A stretch of DNA of 64,000 nucleotides from an uncultured Rhodospirillales bacterium (GCA_913055735.1 CAJXKD010000001.1:1178001-1242000); one strand, 5' to 3'; numbered from the stretch's first letter, positions 1 through 8,766 are shown. Program-made: numbers and translations. Notes: generated by a model from the sequence alone, not told the origin.

Positions 1-4
1 GATT

Positions 5-1894
5 TTGTCCGAAATCGAGCGCACGCGGCTTGGCCTGTCTCACGTTCATATCGTCATTGTCCCAGGTGAAACCGACGGTTTTTTTTGGGGCATGCCTTAC
101 GACACAGAAAACAAATGGTGGCGACTTCAAAACATCGTCATGCCGGCCTGCTCCTTGTTGCCGTCGTGCAAACAGACCACACTATGCGCCAATCGAGAAG
201 AAGCGGCGGCAACCATAGAAAAAGCCGAGCACACCTTTCCGAAGAATTATGATTTGAGTAAGCCCGTGGGTTATTACATGGTTTGCGAAGTTGTCGCAGC
301 CTGGGCAATCCATGGACATGATTTTCCCTTGGCGGCCCCGGCGCAGGCCCGCTCATACATACAATCGTGGATCGATTCTTTCGCCAATGGAAAGCACGTT
401 GTCACCATCACGTTGCGTCAAGCCACGTACCAGGAAATGCGCAATAGTGATGTCAATGCCTGGGCGGATTTCGCCCGTTGGCTCGAGAAAATGGGCTATT
501 TCCCGGTTATTATCCCGGACACGGAAGCCATTTTTAAACCTCCACACAAAGCCTTGGACGGCCTCACGGTGTTCAATGAGGCAGCCGTCAACCTGTTGTT
601 GCGGGCGGCGCTCTATGAACTGAGCTATTTGAATATGTATGTCGGCAGCGGCCCCACCTCGATCTGCCGCTTCAGTTCTCGTACGCGTTATCAGCACTTT
701 CGCATAACGAGTCCTGGTTCCCTTGATACCAGACCTGAAATCATCGAAGGCGTGTGGGGTGTCGACTACGGGTCGCAGTTTCCTTTTGCAGGCGAATATC
801 AAAAGCTCATTTGGGAACCGGAAAGTTTCGACCTTCTGAAGGATGAGTTTTTAAAAATAGAAGGTGTGATTGACGGCCGCATCGACAGCTCTCAGTACCG
901 CCCGGTTGTTGTTCCCAAACCGGAATCGATCGCCGAGAAATTCTATAAAGCCGGACGTTTTGTGCAGGCGAGAGATATCTACGAACATCTGCTTTCCCTC
1001 GGTCAGGGGGACGACAATCTCAAGTCCAAGCTCGGGCATATTTATGTCGAAATCGGCAATCCGGAGAAAGCGTTACCTATTTTGGATACGATTTCCCCTG
1101 ACTCCCCTGAATCCTTAGAAGCCTCAATCCACCGGGCCGACGCCCACTTGAAAATGAACCAAATCGAAAAGGCAGTAGGACTATTCCGTGAGGCCGCCGC
1201 AAAAGCCGCCGCAGAAAATTCAGTTCTATACGTGAGTGCGGTGATCAAATTGGCCTGGGCCCTGGAATCCATCGATCGGCTCGGCGAAGCCATCGACGTT
1301 CTGCACCAATCCCTTCACCGGCTGCCGGACGAACTGCTTTTGTATCGCGCCTTGGGCGATCTGCTGGAATCACATGAACTATCCGATCCGGCAAAAAAGT
1401 GCTTCACGGCCGAACTTCGTCTAAGCGAGAAAAAGGGGTCCCTCATGGACGAGGATCCCAAATTGAAAATCCGGATAGGCGCCCTTCACAATAAACTTGG
1501 TGAGTATCAAAAAACGGCAAGCTCGCTGACGGAATTATTGGCAGTGCAGCCCGGCGAATGGACGGCCTACGAGCATCTTGCGGACGCGTTTGCCGGCTTG
1601 GGTCGTTTCGACGAGGCCATCCAGTCTTACGAAAATGGAATCAAGATGTCCTGGGGACGGGATGCGCAGCTCCACTACAAATTGGCCCTTGCCCTCAAGA
1701 AAACGGGGCGACTGGACGCCGCCGCCGAACGCACCGAACAATGTCTAAAACTCACCCACTCGAACTATTCGCGCGTATACGAACTTCTTGCGTCGCTATA
1801 CCACGACCTGGGGAGGCAAATAGATGCCTCCAAGATGATCAGCGAACTAAATAAGATCAGGATCACTCAGGACTTAGGGTCGGAATTTCCGTGA
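5..1894 (+). CDS. TPR-repeat protein with uncharacterised N-terminal domain (5' end uncertain)
   Basis: The readable protein is 629 residues from a TTG at the window edge, so the true start may lie upstream. Residues about 310-620 are a run of helix-pair repeats with the TPR pattern (for example GEYQKTASSLTELL and AYEHLADAFAGLGRFDEAIQSYENGI). The first 300 residues form a globular domain I cannot name; it contains VTITLRQATYQEMRNSD and VGSGPTSICRFSS segments, which I associate only loosely with proteins of surface-carbohydrate regions. No signal peptide or membrane segment is visible. Base composition looks poorer in G+C than the genes that follow, which would fit an accessory gene. Function unknown; a protein-protein scaffold role is an inference from the TPRs. 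Confidence 0.75.
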   Translation: MSEIERTRLGLSHVHIVIVPGETDGFFWGMPYDTENKWWRLQNIVMPACSLLPSCKQTTLCANREEAAATIEKAEHTFPKNYDLSKPVGYYMVCEVVAAWAIHGHDFPLAAPAQARSYIQSWIDSFANGKHVVTITLRQATYQEMRNSDVNAWADFARWLEKMGYFPVIIPDTEAIFKPPHKALDGLTVFNEAAVNLLLRAALYELSYLNMYVGSGPTSICRFSSRTRYQHFRITSPGSLDTRPEIIEGVWGVDYGSQFPFAGEYQKLIWEPESFDLLKDEFLKIEGVIDGRIDSSQYRPVVVPKPESIAEKFYKAGRFVQARDIYEHLLSLGQGDDNLKSKLGHIYVEIGNPEKALPILDTISPDSPESLEASIHRADAHLKMNQIEKAVGLFREAAAKAAAENSVLYVSAVIKLAWALESIDRLGEAIDVLHQSLHRLPDELLLYRALGDLLESHELSDPAKKCFTAELRLSEKKGSLMDEDPKLKIRIGALHNKLGEYQKTASSLTELLAVQPGEWTAYEHLADAFAGLGRFDEAIQSYENGIKMSWGRDAQLHYKLALALKKTGRLDAAAERTEQCLKLTHSNYSRVYELLASLYHDLGRQIDASKMISELNKIRITQDLGSEFP

Positions 1895-2151
1895 ATAACG
1901 CCTTGCCACGGTAAACGGCGGCGCGTGGCACTGAGTGAAGTTCTCGATCAAATGCGGGGACCTGGGGCTTATTGCCCAACATCCTCAAGTCCCAAAAAAA
2001 CCAGGCCTAAACCCACCCGACTGGAGCCTCGGCACTCACACGCTATATTAGGGGGCAGGAGAACCGCCCACCGCCGGGGTCATTCGGGACCCCAGCCTTG
2101 GCCCGCGGCGTCCGGCACGCCATGATGGGCCCGAGAATAACGGAGAAACCT

Positions 2152-2961
2152 ATGCCAGAGATCAAGGAGGCGCCCGCGCCCCAGCCGCAGAAAAAACGCG
2201 CGCCGCCGCGCCGTGCCCAAGTGGCGCGCGTCGAACAGGTACTGCCGCGCCTCACCCGGGTCACTTTCGGCGGCGACGAATTGGCGGGCTTTGGTCCGGC
2301 CAAGCCGGGCGGCCACATCAAATTGCTGTTCCCGGAACCGGGCGTCGATTGGCAGCCGGTCGGCCGCGGTGAAACTTCCAACGCGCCGCGCCCACCGTCG
2401 CGCACCTATACGCCGCGGCGTTTCGATGCCGCACAAGGCACTCTTGAGGTCGAATTCGTGCTGCATGGCGACGGCATCGCGACGAACTGGCTTGAACAGG
2501 CCAAACCCGGCGACCCCCTATTCATTGGCGGCCCCGGTGGCGGCTACGACATTCCCGAAGATGCCGAGGCGCTCGTGCTTTTGGCCGACGACACGGCCTT
2601 ACCGGCAACCGGCATGATGCTGGAAGCGCTGCCGGACGGCTGCCTGCCTTACGTGTTCTGCGAGGTAACCGATACGGACGACAACCGGCCCCTGAGCCCT
2701 GACGTGCCGTCGACACCCAATTGGCTGTATCGGGCGGAGAACAATGCGCGGCCCGGCTCCCTGCTGGAAGAAGCGGCGAAGGCGCTCGAAACGCCCCCCG
2801 GCAATTGCTATTGGTGGATCGCCTGCGAAGCGGCCACCATGCGGCGCATCCGCCAGCATCTTCTTAAAGAGCGCGGCATCGAGCTAAGCCATATCCATTC
2901 GCGCGGCTACTGGAAGCTGGGCGAGGAAAACTACCCCGACCACGATTACGGCAACGACTAA
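2152..2961 (+). CDS. Siderophore-interacting protein (FAD-dependent ferric-siderophore reductase)
   Basis: A 269-residue protein of the SIP/ViuB family, which reduces ferric siderophores in the cytoplasm with FAD and NAD(P)H. The FAD-binding motif RTYTPR is at residues 84-89, the nucleotide-domain signature LADDTALPA begins at 144, and the family's C-terminal SRGYW element is near 250-254. The start is set at an ATG preceded by GGAGA; an upstream in-frame TTG would add 18 residues of poor family fit. The N-terminus (residues 1-25) is proline- and basic-rich. The gene converges tail to tail on the MetE-like gene with only 6 bases between stop codons. It may cooperate with iron uptake genes elsewhere, such as the FecA-type system at 39 kb. 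Confidence 0.9.
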   Translation: MPEIKEAPAPQPQKKRAPPRRAQVARVEQVLPRLTRVTFGGDELAGFGPAKPGGHIKLLFPEPGVDWQPVGRGETSNAPRPPSRTYTPRRFDAAQGTLEVEFVLHGDGIATNWLEQAKPGDPLFIGGPGGGYDIPEDAEALVLLADDTALPATGMMLEALPDGCLPYVFCEVTDTDDNRPLSPDVPSTPNWLYRAENNARPGSLLEEAAKALETPPGNCYWWIACEAATMRRIRQHLLKERGIELSHIHSRGYWKLGEENYPDHDYGND

Positions 2962-2977
2962 ACCGGTTTAGTCGTTG
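2952..2977. repeat. 26-bp perfect palindrome containing both convergent stop codons
   Basis: Each half reads CAACGACTAAACC. The palindrome holds the stop codon of the siderophore-interacting protein on the plus strand and that of the MetE-like gene on the minus strand, so both proteins end in Asn-Asp-stop using identical codons. RNA from either strand could fold into a hairpin here. A bidirectional transcription end is plausible, but no U-tract follows on either side. Confidence 0.6.
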
Positions 2978-4122
2978 GGCCATACCTCATCGGCGATTTC
3001 GCCGATGAGCTTCAGCTTGGCTTCCTGTTGCGGAATGCTCATGGTCGTGGCGTATTCCCCCGATGCGAAGCCGCATTGCGGGCTGAGCGCCAAACTCTCA
3101 AGGGGAACGAATTCGGCGGCTTCCGCAATCCGTTGCTTGATCACCGCTTTGTCCTCCAGCGTGCCGTCCTTGGTGGTGACCAAACCGAGCACCACGGTCG
3201 TACCGTCCCGCACATGCACCAACGGACTGAAATCGCCGGCGCGCGGTGAATCGTATTCCAGCAGCAAGGTGTCGTAATTGGAGAGACGCGGGAACAAGTC
3301 GGCGGCGATGCGGCCATAGCCACCGTCAGCGAGATAGCGCCCACCCGGCGCATTACCCCGGCACAGATGGATGGCCTTGGTGATGCCGGTGATGCCGTCG
3401 AATACCGAATTGTCGATTTCCGCATCCTCGATCAATTCAGCATCGAGATCCCGTCCCCATTCCTTGAACTTTGCGCGGATGCTGGGATCGATATGCCATT
3501 GGGAATAGTTGGGCGCGTCCAAATGGATGTAGTCGCAGCCCAGTTCGATCAGCTGCTCGACGACGCCCCGGATATAATCGCGCATGTCCAATAGGAAGTC
3601 GCGCACGTTGGGATAGGCGCCGCCCGAATACTCCTTTTCCCAGGCCACCCGATGCCAGCTCGGCGCCGGGAACGTGTATTTGGGCCGCGCCTTGGTCACG
3701 CTTCTGGCCAGCGCCGGATATTCCTGCCCGACGATGTCATAGCGTTTCCCCACCTTATCGACGATCAACGAGCGCGGGCCGACATCCCCTTCGACCAGCG
3801 GATTAAATTCACCGTCCGGATTCTTCCACAGCTTCATCCATTGCGGATCGGCCTGAATGGTCTCAAAGCCCGAGACCGATCCCAGTTCTCCCTCCCGAAC
3901 ACCCATGGTGGCGATGAAATTGGGGCGCCAGAACTCCCCGTCGGTCACCACGTCGAGGCCCGCCGCCTCCTGCATTTCGACAGCGTCCTTGATGGCGCCT
4001 TCGGTCAGGCTTTTGAGATCGGCGTCGCTAACCTTGCCGTCGCGCCAGTCGACGCGTGCCTTCCGAAGATATTCGGGGCGCAACAAACTGCCGACAACAT
4101 CCGCGCGTGCGATCTTTGTCAT
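2968..4122 (-). CDS. MetE C-terminal-domain-like zinc methyltransferase family protein
   Basis: A 384-residue protein resembling only the catalytic half of cobalamin-independent methionine synthase (MetE itself is about 750 residues). All four expected zinc ligands are visible: His252 and Cys254 in HLCRGN, Glu289 in LLEYDS, and Cys350 in PQCGF. Opening residues ADVVGSLLRPEYL match the UROD/MetE-like barrel start. The start was taken at the ATG preceded by GGGGAGA; longer in-frame readings lack family similarity. It is the last gene of a five-gene minus-strand operon behind a flavin monooxygenase and a Tct transporter. Free-standing MetE-like proteins act on varied thiol or methyl substrates, including epoxyalkane:coenzyme M transferase, so methionine synthesis is not assured. 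Confidence 0.85.
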   Translation of the reverse strand: MTKIARADVVGSLLRPEYLRKARVDWRDGKVSDADLKSLTEGAIKDAVEMQEAAGLDVVTDGEFWRPNFIATMGVREGELGSVSGFETIQADPQWMKLWKNPDGEFNPLVEGDVGPRSLIVDKVGKRYDIVGQEYPALARSVTKARPKYTFPAPSWHRVAWEKEYSGGAYPNVRDFLLDMRDYIRGVVEQLIELGCDYIHLDAPNYSQWHIDPSIRAKFKEWGRDLDAELIEDAEIDNSVFDGITGITKAIHLCRGNAPGGRYLADGGYGRIAADLFPRLSNYDTLLLEYDSPRAGDFSPLVHVRDGTTVVLGLVTTKDGTLEDKAVIKQRIAEAAEFVPLESLALSPQCGFASGEYATTMSIPQQEAKLKLIGEIADEVWPND

Positions 4123-4168
4123 TGTTTTTGATCTCCCCAATCCGTGTCGTCGGTTTTCTTGATTGTTC

Positions 4169-5431
4169 TTAGACGCCGAACATGTCCATTTTGAGGCCGA
4201 ATGCCAACCGGCCGATGCCGCCGGCAAATGTCGGAATCTGCGACGAGGTGTGGCTGCGGTACATGGCCGCGTCGCGATAATACCGCTCCATCTTCTGACC
4301 TGTCCGCGCCGCCGACGAACTCGCCGCGCGGAACATGGTATCGACGGCGTCGCAGGCCATGTTACCCGCATATTGCAGCATGCCCCACATACGGGCGCTT
4401 TCCTCGACGGAGAAATCGGTGCCGTCCTCGGCCCAGCGCTGACATTTTTCCATGTACATCTCGCTCGCCCGGATCAGCATGGCTTCCGCCGCGTCGGTCA
4501 GCATGATCGCCTGGCCGAAATTGCGCTGCACGTCGCTGTTCTCGTACCAGGCGGTGACCGGCGGAAACCGCGTTTTTCGGGCCCGCGCGATGCCCTCCAT
4601 CTCGTCGATGGCGGCGCGCGCCGCGCCGATCGCCGGCACGACCAACGAACAATGGTAAGGGCCCATGAGGCGCGCCAGATACATGGGATTGCCGTGCAAC
4701 CGGGTGCCGTACGTGCCGTTGCTGATGTCGGCCGCCGACCATAGGCCAGGCGCCGACGGAATAACATGATGCTCGGGCACCACCGTTTCCTGAACGCGCA
4801 CACTGTTGGACCCGCTTGCCCGCATCCCCAGCACATTATCGCCGCCCCAATCATCAAGGATATCATAGCGGTCACGGGGTACGATGAAGGTGATACTCTC
4901 GGGTCCGTCGCCGGGATTTTCGACAACGGCGGTTCCGATGAAATGGGTCGAATAGGGACAGCCCGAGGCATATCCCCACACACCTTCAACCAAATAACCG
5001 CCGTCCACCTTTTTGACGGGAACTGGAATGCCGGCCCGATGCGGCGCCACGAAGTGGCCATCGGCGGGAAAGATTTCAGCCTGCGCCTCTTCCGGCCATA
5101 GGGCGGCGACAACGGGCGCATGCGATGCGCCCAGCGTTACGCACCAACCGGTGCCAGGGTTGCCACGGCAAATCTCCAGCATCACCCGGTAGAAGGTGAC
5201 GTAGTCGAATTCGTAACCACCGAACATGCGGGGTTGCAGAATGCGATAGAACCCGGCCTTGACGAACTCCTGCTCCAACTCCGGTGAATGGCAGCCGCGC
5301 TTCTCGGATGAATCCTGCTCCTCGCGAATTCTATCGCGAAGCGCACGAGCGCGATCGATCAGCATATCCCGCGTAAGGTCGGGCTCGGGCACGGGAATTC
5401 GTTGTTCCCTGGGCGGCACGGCGTTGGTCAT
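4169..5431 (-). CDS. Flavin-dependent monooxygenase, acyl-CoA dehydrogenase fold (HpaB/HsaA-like)
   Basis: A 420-residue protein of the acyl-CoA dehydrogenase type-2 group, which includes the oxygenase components of two-component aromatic hydroxylases (for example 4-hydroxyphenylacetate 3-hydroxylase of about 420 residues). The order is family-typical: N-terminal helices (residues 15-110), a middle beta domain (WGYASGCPYSTHFIG), and a C-terminal helical bundle ending in GGIGRLAFGLKMDMFG. These enzymes take reduced flavin from a separate reductase; none is encoded beside it. The ATG start was chosen over a longer reading of 25 extra residues. It lies 28 bases after tctA and 46 before the MetE-like gene. 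The substrate is unknown. Confidence 0.8.
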   Translation of the reverse strand: MTNAVPPREQRIPVPEPDLTRDMLIDRARALRDRIREEQDSSEKRGCHSPELEQEFVKAGFYRILQPRMFGGYEFDYVTFYRVMLEICRGNPGTGWCVTLGASHAPVVAALWPEEAQAEIFPADGHFVAPHRAGIPVPVKKVDGGYLVEGVWGYASGCPYSTHFIGTAVVENPGDGPESITFIVPRDRYDILDDWGGDNVLGMRASGSNSVRVQETVVPEHHVIPSAPGLWSAADISNGTYGTRLHGNPMYLARLMGPYHCSLVVPAIGAARAAIDEMEGIARARKTRFPPVTAWYENSDVQRNFGQAIMLTDAAEAMLIRASEMYMEKCQRWAEDGTDFSVEESARMWGMLQYAGNMACDAVDTMFRAASSSAARTGQKMERYYRDAAMYRSHTSSQIPTFAGGIGRLAFGLKMDMFGV

Positions 5432-5459
5432 AAAGCTCAATTTCCAAAAGTTCAGGTTG

Positions 5460-6959
5460 TTAGGCTTTCTTGTGCCGCATGGGACCACGCAGCGCCAGGA
5501 ATGCAACCAAAATCACCGTCACGGCGATAATGCCGCCGCTGATCGGCCGGGTCACGAAAACGGTGAAATCCATGTCATTCGCCGTCAGTCCGTTGCGCAA
5601 ATTTTCCTCAAGCAGCGGACCGAGAACGAGGCCGAGAACGATAGGCGCCATGGGAAACTCGAAGCGCAACAGAATGAACCCGAAAAGCCCGATGACCATG
5701 ATCGCCATCACCTCGAAAGGCGTTCCGTTGACCGCGAAGCCGCCTGCCGCCGACAACACGGCGACCACCGGGATCAAGGTGTGGTTGGGAATGCGCACCA
5801 CGCAACGCAGAAGGCCTCTGGCACTCAACCCCAATGCCAACATCAGGATATTGGCTAGTCCCATGGCAATAATGATGAAAATGAACTTGTTGCCGTCATC
5901 CCGGATGAAAAACGGACCGGGATCGATACCCTGGATAATCAACGCGCCGATCAGAACCGCGGTCACCGGATCGCCTGGAATTCCGACGGTCAACAGCGGC
6001 ACCATGCCGCCGCCTGTCACCGCGTTGTTTGCGGTTTCCGCCGCGATCACGCCCTTTTCTTCCCCCTCGCCGTAGGCGTCGCCCGGCTTGGCGGTGCGCG
6101 CCGCTTCACCGAAGCTCACCCAGGCGGCGATATTGGGACCGAGGCTCGGCAATATACCGATGAAAGTGCCGATCACCGCGCTTTTCAGGAGCAGCCATTT
6201 GTTGCGCAGATAGATGGGAAGCACCTGACGTAATCGGAACTCCTTCTGTGGCGGCAACATGGTTTCCGAGGCATAGACGTCCTGCGCCTTTGTCAGCAGC
6301 TCCGTGATGCTGAACAATCCCAGCAGCGCCGGGATCAACGGCACGCCGCCCAACAGATCGATGGTACCGAAGGTCAGGCGCTGGGTGCCGGTCACCGCAT
6401 CGATCCCGACGGTGCTGGCGATGATCCCGATCATCGCCGCAGCGATGCCCTTGAGCAACGACTGGCCCGCCACCGCCGCTACCGCGAATAGACCCAGCAA
6501 CGCCAAACTGAAATATTCGACCGACGTGAATTTCAGCGCCACCTTGGCAAGCCCCGGCGCCAGGCTGGCCAGTACCAGTACCGAAAAGATGCCACCGATA
6601 AATGAGCAGATGACCGCGAGGCTCACCGCCTCGTCGGCGCGGCCTTTCTTGGCCAACATATAGCCTTCGATGGAGGTCGCGGCATTCGCCGGCGTCCCCG
6701 GCGTATTGATCAAAATCGCCGGAATGGAACCGGCGAAATAGCCGGCGGTATAGGCCCCCAGCAGCAATGCCATAGCCTTTCCAAAATCCATATCGAACGT
6801 AATCGGCGTGATCACCGCCAGCCCGGCAATGACGGTCACGCCGGGCGCCGCGCCGAAAATCAGGCCGGCGACGACACCGACCACCAACAAGAGCACGACG
6901 ACGGGGTCTGTGAACTGAGCGAGCGCCCAGAGAATATCTTCTTGGGAAATCAAATCCAT
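5460..6959 (-). CDS. tctA: Tripartite tricarboxylate transporter permease, large subunit (TctA)
   Basis: A 499-residue integral membrane protein with about a dozen hydrophobic segments and hallmark TctA motifs: GAAPGVTVIAGLAVITPIT near residues 38-56 and INTPGTPANAATSIEGY about residues 105-121. It is the large transmembrane subunit of a secondary transporter that works with a periplasmic binding protein and the small TctB subunit to import carboxylates, driven by an ion gradient. Its ATG lies inside the 3' end of tctB (10-base overlap), indicating coupled translation. The family imports citrate, tartrate, aromatic acids and others, so the substrate cannot be read from the sequence. Confidence 0.95.
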   Translation of the reverse strand: MDLISQEDILWALAQFTDPVVVLLLVVGVVAGLIFGAAPGVTVIAGLAVITPITFDMDFGKAMALLLGAYTAGYFAGSIPAILINTPGTPANAATSIEGYMLAKKGRADEAVSLAVICSFIGGIFSVLVLASLAPGLAKVALKFTSVEYFSLALLGLFAVAAVAGQSLLKGIAAAMIGIIASTVGIDAVTGTQRLTFGTIDLLGGVPLIPALLGLFSITELLTKAQDVYASETMLPPQKEFRLRQVLPIYLRNKWLLLKSAVIGTFIGILPSLGPNIAAWVSFGEAARTAKPGDAYGEGEEKGVIAAETANNAVTGGGMVPLLTVGIPGDPVTAVLIGALIIQGIDPGPFFIRDDGNKFIFIIIAMGLANILMLALGLSARGLLRCVVRIPNHTLIPVVAVLSAAGGFAVNGTPFEVMAIMVIGLFGFILLRFEFPMAPIVLGLVLGPLLEENLRNGLTANDMDFTVFVTRPISGGIIAVTVILVAFLALRGPMRHKKA

Positions 6960-7384
6960 TGGGGCAACAGTATTTCAAAGCCGTAGCGAAAGATGACGAA
7001 CGTGATCAGCGATACCGCGATGGGCGTGATCACAAGCTGCTTTCCGCTGCGCGCGCCCAGCAGATACATGGAAGCCAACATCAGCGCCCAGGTCGACAGC
7101 CGGAAATCGACGATGGTGAAGGTGAAGAAATAAAGCAGGAACACCACGATCAGACCGATGACACGCAGATCGGAAAAATTGGGCAGCGATTTCCGCGTCG
7201 CCAGCAGCCCCTTAATCGCCAGCCCCAGACCGCATAGCGCCAACCCGATACTGGCCAACACCGGGAAGAACCGTGCGGTGAGAACCTCTTGCGGCGCGGT
7301 CTCGATTTGCCAGGACAAATAGGTCATCACGGCACCGGCCACGATGAGCGCAAGGCCCGACAGAATATCGGGGTGACGAATCAT
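6950..7384 (-). CDS. tctB: Tripartite tricarboxylate transporter small membrane subunit (TctB)
   Basis: A 144-residue protein with four predicted hydrophobic segments, matching TctB length and topology. The opening IRHPDILSGLALIVAGAVMTYLSW and the TARFFPVLASIGLALCGLGL segment are typical of the family. The start is an ATG behind AGGGACA; a reading 24 residues longer exists but runs through the upstream stem-loop. It sits between the binding-protein gene and tctA, overlapping the latter by 10 bases. TctB is thought to assist TctA; it shows little sequence conservation beyond the hydrophobic pattern. Confidence 0.9.
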   Translation of the reverse strand: MIRHPDILSGLALIVAGAVMTYLSWQIETAPQEVLTARFFPVLASIGLALCGLGLAIKGLLATRKSLPNFSDLRVIGLIVVFLLYFFTFTIVDFRLSTWALMLASMYLLGARSGKQLVITPIAVSLITFVIFRYGFEILLPQWI

Positions 7385-7422
7385 GATTGGATGTCCCTGA
7401 GTCGGTTTTTTATACAAACCAA

Positions 7423-7448
7423 CGCCTGCTCCCCTACGGGAGCAGGCG
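7423..7448 (-). promoter_or_regulatory. Stem-loop between tctC and tctB
   Basis: Two 11-base arms (CGCCTGCTCCC and its complement) flank a 4-base loop, giving a perfect, GC-rich stem directly after tctC. No U-tract follows on the minus strand, so it is unlikely to be a full terminator. By analogy with other binding-protein transport operons, it may protect the tctC message from 3' decay and so raise the binding protein above the permease subunits (inference). Confidence 0.6.
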
Positions 7449-7469
7449 CGGTTCAAATCAAGTAAGGGT

Positions 7470-8468
7470 TTAGGGCTCGATCGGCCGTTTCAGCAATCCG
7501 ACCGCGTCGAGACCTTCGCGGTAGCTGACGATGGCCGCCTGCACGTCTTTCAACAGCCCGTCGGCGTCCTTGTAGTCCGGCGTGAACGCGAACTTCTGCA
7601 GCGTGACCTTCATCTCGTCGCTGGTGACGGTCGTCTTGATGGCCGCCGCCAGCTTGTCGACCACGTCCTGCGGCGTTCCCTTCGGTGCGAACAAGCCCCA
7701 GAACGACGTCGCAACGACATCGTAGCCCTGCTGCTTCATGGTCGGAATCATTGGGGCATATTCCCATGTGTCGGCCGACGTCACGGCAATCGGGCGGTAG
7801 TCACCCTTGCCGACACCGTCCTTGACCTGACCGGGGATACGGCTGGCGCCGAACATGATGAATTCGACCTCTTTCGACAGCAGCTTGGTCACGGCGCCCT
7901 GGCCGCCCCTATTGCCGATGTGAACGAGATCGAGACCGTTTTTCTTGGCCCAGGTGGCGCCGGTCAGATGCACCGAAGAGCCGGTCCCCACGGTGGTGTA
8001 TTTGGTTCCGGGGTTGGCTTTCAGATAGGCCGCCAATTCCTTCACGTCCTTGACCGGGCTATCGTTGCGTACCGCAACGCCCATGGGCAGATAAGCAAGC
8101 TTACCCAGCGGCACGAAGTCCTTGTGGGTATAGCCGGTGTCGCTGGCCTGGGTCGTCGAGCCCAAGGTGCCGTCGGAGCCAACCACCAGCGTGTAGCCGT
8201 CGGGCCGGGCTCGTGACGCCTGTGCGGTCCCCACGGCGCCGCCGCCGCCGCCGATCGCCTGGGTCACGACACTGACGCCAAGGGTATCGGACAATCCCTT
8301 CGCCACCAGCTTCGCCAAGGTATCGGTAGCACCGCCAGCACGGAACGGAACGATGATTTTGATCGGTTTTTCAGGATATTCGGCACGAACCTTGGCCGCA
8401 TCCGAAACGAATAACGCCCCGGCCAGGGCCGTCACCGCGGCAATTTTTAATGGTAATGAACGAAGCAT
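7470..8468 (-). CDS. tctC: Tripartite tricarboxylate transporter substrate-binding protein (TctC/Bug family)
   Basis: A 332-residue periplasmic solute-binding protein. A signal peptide covers residues 1-29 (MLRSLPLKIAAVTALAGALF, cleavage about VRA-EYP). The mature start YPEKPIKIIVPF is the classic Bug/TctC opening, followed by GGATDTLAK and a glycine run. It begins with ATG behind a strong GGGAGG site. As first gene of the minus-strand operon it should capture the carboxylate delivered to TctAB. Bug proteins outnumber their permeases in many proteobacteria, so ligand prediction is not possible. The promoter is expected in the 298-base space shared with the divergent JmjC gene. Confidence 0.95.
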   Translation of the reverse strand: MLRSLPLKIAAVTALAGALFVSDAAKVRAEYPEKPIKIIVPFRAGGATDTLAKLVAKGLSDTLGVSVVTQAIGGGGGAVGTAQASRARPDGYTLVVGSDGTLGSTTQASDTGYTHKDFVPLGKLAYLPMGVAVRNDSPVKDVKELAAYLKANPGTKYTTVGTGSSVHLTGATWAKKNGLDLVHIGNRGGQGAVTKLLSKEVEFIMFGASRIPGQVKDGVGKGDYRPIAVTSADTWEYAPMIPTMKQQGYDVVATSFWGLFAPKGTPQDVVDKLAAAIKTTVTSDEMKVTLQKFAFTPDYKDADGLLKDVQAAIVSYREGLDAVGLLKRPIEP

Positions 8469-8578
8469 AGGATCCTCCCTTTTTGCCCGCCAAATTTCTA
8501 TCTCGGCTTATGCCTTTGACCAGCACCGCGGACGTATGCTGTTTTGCTTATGGAAAAGCCTAACAAGAATTGTCGGGG

Positions 8579-8595
8579 GGCAAAACATTTTTGCC
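8579..8595. promoter_or_regulatory. 17-bp inverted repeat in the tctC/JmjC divergent space
   Basis: Arms GGCAAAA and TTTTGCC are separated by three bases, about 110 bases upstream of the tctC start. It is a possible operator for the transport operon or a small hairpin. No regulator gene is adjacent, so the ligand and protein are unknown. Confidence 0.35.
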
Positions 8596-8681
8596 GTCAT
8601 CCGTCCGCAGAGCCGACGGATGGGAGGCGAAGGGCAGGATCGCGCGCGGGCGTCTATGGACGGCCAGATATAAGAAAGCTA

Positions 8682-8725
8682 GATTGATCCTGGTCATGGA
8701 GCCCGGATCCGCCGGTCTCTATAGA
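8682..8725 (+). promoter_or_regulatory. Possible FNR/FixK-like box and -10 element before JmjC gene
   Basis: TTGAT-CCTG-GTCAT (8682-8695) matches the TTGAY-N4-RTCAA pattern except for its last base. A TATAGA hexamer at 8720-8725 lies 34 bases from the box centre, close to the spacing of an activator-dependent promoter. Weak single-site evidence. Confidence 0.3.
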
Positions 8726-8766
8726 AAGAAAAGGGCAAATGCCTAGGGAGAGGACCGGAACAGGCC

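Noticed and set aside
1904..1930. Terminator after the TPR gene
   Set aside because: Arms TGCCACG and CGTGGCA are 13 bases apart with no U-tract; too weak to call.
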